Part shown: positions 33,476 to 35,961 of the stretch, piece by piece
How positions within the stretch are numbered: position 1 is the first letter of the stretch
How the letters are laid out: the number at the start of each line of letters is the position of its first letter
Source of the DNA: an uncultured Thermoleophilia bacterium
GTDB lineage: Bacteria > Actinomycetota > Thermoleophilia > UBA2241
NCBI GenBank assembly: GCA_903862845.1
Contig: CAIOZS010000146.1
Coordinates: 1-35,961 of the forward strand
DNA length: 35,961 bases
Reading direction: 5' to 3'
The notes under the pieces: generated by a model
Told to the model about the DNA's origin: nothing
Database searches by the model: none
Seen by the model: only the letters and a program-made list of their open reading frames with translations
Program-made: the position numbers and the translations under genes

Positions 33476-35961
33476 ATGAGCAGTGCGATGACCGTCTGTC
33501 CGTCGTGCGGCCGCGACAGCCCGCCGGAGTTCAGCTTCTGCCCGGGTTGTGGAACCAGGCTCAGCGCCGAGAGCCACGTGCTCGCCGAGGGGCGCAAGGT
33601 CGTGACCATTCTCTGCTGCGACCTCGTCAGCTACACCTCTCACTCCGAGGCCGCCGACCACGAGCTGATCGATGAGCTCCTGCGCCGGTACAACGCTCTC
33701 GCAAAGAGGCTCGTCGTGGGGCACGGCGGCGTCGTCGAGAAGTTCATCGGTGACGCCGTGCTCGCCGTCTTCGGCTTTCCCGCCGCCCACGACGACGACG
33801 CCGAACGAGCTGTCCGGGCGGCGCTGAAGCTCGCCGCCGCGGCCGGCGAGATGGCTTGGCCGAACGGCGACCTCGTGCAGGTGCGCATCGGCGTCAACAG
33901 CGGCGAGACCTACGTGCACCTCGGCGTCGACCCCGCCTCCGGCGAGACCTTCCTCACCGGCGACGCCGTGAACACCGCCGCCCGTCTGCAGACCGCCGCG
34001 CCCGTCGGTGCCGTGGTCGTCGGCGAGCTCACGCAGCGCTTGAGCGCCGCGGCGATCGCCTACGAGGAGCTCCCGCCGGTCACCGTCAAGGGCAAGCGCG
34101 AACCGCTCGCGCTCTGGCGCCCCGTGGAGCCGAGGTCGCGCACCGGACTCCGCACCACGGGGGCCGGCGACACGCCCTTCTTCGGCCGGGATGCCGAGCT
34201 GCGCAGGCTCCAGCAGGCCTTCGAGGCCGCCTCCGCCGCCAACCAGGCCCAGTTCGTTCTCCTCGTCGGCGAGCCCGGCATCGGCAAGAGCCGCCTGGTG
34301 CTCGAGCTCGCGAGGACGCTTGAGGCCTCGCCCGATCTCGTCACCTGGCGCCAGGGCCGCTGCCTGCCCTACGGCGAGGGGGTCAGCTTCGCGGCCCTCG
34401 CCGAGATTCTCAAGGCGCACGCCGGCATCCTCGACTCGGACGACGTAGCGGCGGTCGAAGCCAAGCTCGAGGCGGTGCTCCCGGAGGGCGCCGACAGGCC
34501 GTGGCTGCGCCAGCGCCTGCGCCCCCTGCTCGGCCTCGAAGCCGCGCAGGCCTCGCGCGAGGAGAGCTTCGCCGCCTGGCGCCTCTTCCTCGGCCACATC
34601 GCCTCCTCCGGCCCCACGGTGCTCGTCTTCGAGGACCTGCACTGGGCCGACGAGGGGATGCTCGCCTTCGTCGAGCACCTGGTCGCGGAGGCCGTCGAGG
34701 CGCCGCTGCTCGTGCTGGGAACGACGCGGCCGGAGCTCCTGCAGCGTCATCCCGACGTCCTCGCGAGCGCGCCCGCGGTGACGCGCCTCACCCTCGCACC
34801 GCTGCGTCGCAAAGACGCAGCCCGCTTCGTGAGCTCCCTTTTGGACGAACGCCTCGCCGCTGCCGTCCGTGGCCCCGTCCTCGAGCGCATCGGCGGCAAC
34901 CCGCTCTACGCCGAGGAGTACGTGCGCCTGCTCCTCGACCGCGGGCTCCTGCTGAAGACGAGGGGTGTGCTGCGCCTCAAGGAAGGCGAGGCGCTCCCCC
35001 TACCCGACACCGTTCAGGCCGTCCTCGCCGCCCGCCTCGACACACTGCCGCCCGACCAGAAGGCGTTGCTCTGCGACGCGGCCGTCTTCGGCCAGAGCTT
35101 CTGGGACGGCGGCGTGGCCGCCCTCGCCGGGCGGGATCCGGCAGACGTGCGATCCGGCATGGCCTTCCTCGCCGAGCGTCAGCTGGTGCGCGCGGTCGTG
35201 TCGTCGTCCCTGGCCGGCGAGACCGAGTACCTCTTCTGGCACGCCTTGGCCCGCGACGTCGCGTACGCGGAGCTTCCGAAGCGCGCCCGCGTCCAGAAGC
35301 ACGCCGCCGCGGCGGGCTGGCTCGAGGCTAAGGCCGGCGACCGCGTCCTGGAGTACGCGCAGATGCTCGCGCACCACAGCGTCACCGGCATGGACCTGGC
35401 GCTCGCGCTGGGCGACTCCGATACCGCCGCGGAGCTGCGGGGATCGGCGACCCGCCACCTGACGCTGGCCGGAGACCACACCATGCGGCTCGACGTGGCC
35501 GCCGCCGAACGCTACTACTCGCGCGCCGCAGAGCTGCTTCCCCACGAGGGGCCGGCGCGAGCCGGCGTGCTCGTCAAATGGGCTGACGCCCTGCACGAGT
35601 GCCTGCGCGATCGCGAGGGCGCCGAGCTGCTCGAGGAGGCGGCAGCTCTGCTGCGAGCCACAGGTGATCGCCGGGCGCTCGCGGTGTGCTTGATCAGTCT
35701 CTCCCTGACGCGCAGGTACCTCAACGACCCGCGTGTCGAAGAGCCGGTCACCGAGGCCCTTGCGCTCCTGAGCGACGACCCGTCGCCGGAGTTGGTCAGG
35801 GTCCTCAACTTCGCGGCGCAATGCCTGACGCTGGACCGAGAGGACTTCAGCGCTGCGGCTGCGATGGCTGACCGCGCTCTGCTGCTCGCCCGCCAGCTCG
35901 ACATGCCTGTCGATGTGCTCGCGCTGGGCGCGCGAGGATATGCTCGGGTGTCCGCCGGGGA
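33476..35961 (+). CDS. Zinc-ribbon adenylate cyclase fused to AAA/STAND ATPase (3'-truncated by window)
   Basis: The frame is open from the ATG at 33476 to the window end (828 codons). The N-terminal zinc ribbon has C8, C11, C22 and C25 (CPSCG, FCPGCG). A class III cyclase domain follows (about 40-215) with metal aspartates D49 and D93, adenine-selecting Lys89 and Asp163, and transition-state residues N166 and R170 (TGDAVNTAARL). This full set predicts cAMP rather than cGMP. Next is a STAND/AAA ATPase with FFGRDAEL, Walker A GEPGIGKS (265-272) and Walker B-like VLVFEDLHWAD, then a helical TPR-like region to the window end. It resembles the many soluble cyclase-ATPase sensors of actinobacteria. 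What it senses is unknown. It lies head to head with the decarboxylase carrying a cyclic-nucleotide domain, a probable receiver of its signal. Confidence 0.85.
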   Translation, partial: MSSAMTVCPSCGRDSPPEFSFCPGCGTRLSAESHVLAEGRKVVTILCCDLVSYTSHSEAADHELIDELLRRYNALAKRLVVGHGGVVEKFIGDAVLAVFGFPAAHDDDAERAVRAALKLAAAAGEMAWPNGDLVQVRIGVNSGETYVHLGVDPASGETFLTGDAVNTAARLQTAAPVGAVVVGELTQRLSAAAIAYEELPPVTVKGKREPLALWRPVEPRSRTGLRTTGAGDTPFFGRDAELRRLQQAFEAASAANQAQFVLLVGEPGIGKSRLVLELARTLEASPDLVTWRQGRCLPYGEGVSFAALAEILKAHAGILDSDDVAAVEAKLEAVLPEGADRPWLRQRLRPLLGLEAAQASREESFAAWRLFLGHIASSGPTVLVFEDLHWADEGMLAFVEHLVAEAVEAPLLVLGTTRPELLQRHPDVLASAPAVTRLTLAPLRRKDAARFVSSLLDERLAAAVRGPVLERIGGNPLYAEEYVRLLLDRGLLLKTRGVLRLKEGEALPLPDTVQAVLAARLDTLPPDQKALLCDAAVFGQSFWDGGVAALAGRDPADVRSGMAFLAERQLVRAVVSSSLAGETEYLFWHALARDVAYAELPKRARVQKHAAAAGWLEAKAGDRVLEYAQMLAHHSVTGMDLALALGDSDTAAELRGSATRHLTLAGDHTMRLDVAAAERYYSRAAELLPHEGPARAGVLVKWADALHECLRDREGAELLEEAAALLRATGDRRALAVCLISLSLTRRYLNDPRVEEPVTEALALLSDDPSPELVRVLNFAAQCLTLDREDFSAAAAMADRALLLARQLDMPVDVLALGARGYARVSAG

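Noticed and set aside
1-35961. tRNA, rRNA or CRISPR array
   Set aside because: No cloverleaf-consistent T-loop/anticodon combination, no rRNA-like conserved blocks and no regularly spaced repeats were seen by eye.

Overview
The window is a high-GC stretch of bacterial chromosome. The gene content (MMPL exporter, drug-type ABC exporter, DUF2089 operon, zinc-ribbon adenylate cyclase with a STAND-like ATPase, beta-propeller phosphoesterase) suggests an actinobacterium, perhaps an uncultured Thermoleophilia-like soil lineage. That placement is inference from gene content only. No rRNA, tRNA, CRISPR array or transposase was seen.

Layout. 1-2.9 kb is a decaying cell-envelope region: a secreted protein with an in-frame amber codon, an acyltransferase-3 pseudogene, an intact small LiaI/LiaF-like membrane protein, and an ICMT-like methyltransferase pseudogene. 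2.9-6.9 kb (minus strand) is a catabolic operon: ADP-forming acyl-CoA synthetase, SDR, and a carnitine-dehydrogenase-like 3-hydroxyacyl dehydrogenase. 7.2-10.2 kb (minus) holds a PgaC-like glycosyltransferase pseudogene and an MMPL exporter. 10.6-12.9 kb (plus) has an Fe-S protein and an alpha/beta-hydrolase lipoprotein. 13.1-14.3 kb is a compact DUF2089 regulator / small membrane protein / SHOCT-like operon with a clear promoter and terminator.

14.5-16.9 kb is a complete Type II-like restriction-modification (R-M) pair. 17.3-21.1 kb has a DUF1254/DUF1214 protein followed by two overlapping radical SAM genes, the second HemN-like. The 3' end of that HemN-like gene (84 bp) occurs again 3.2 kb downstream. 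The two copies bracket a second R-M system of visibly lower GC, on the minus strand, whose nuclease gene is frameshifted. No integrase lies between them.

24.5-30.9 kb holds an atypical SDR with a terminator-like hairpin in its leader, a large secreted beta-propeller/phosphoesterase, and a two-gene ABC exporter preceded by a perfect inverted repeat. 31.0-36.0 kb has a small Cys-rich protein and then the most striking locus. A group II PLP decarboxylase is fused to a C-terminal cyclic-nucleotide-binding domain. It is divergent from, and 150 bp away from, a canonical class III adenylate cyclase fused to an AAA/STAND ATPase, which runs off the window end. I infer a candidate cAMP-controlled decarboxylase module.

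Three pseudogenes share one decay pattern: both gene ends are recognisable while the middle is missing.
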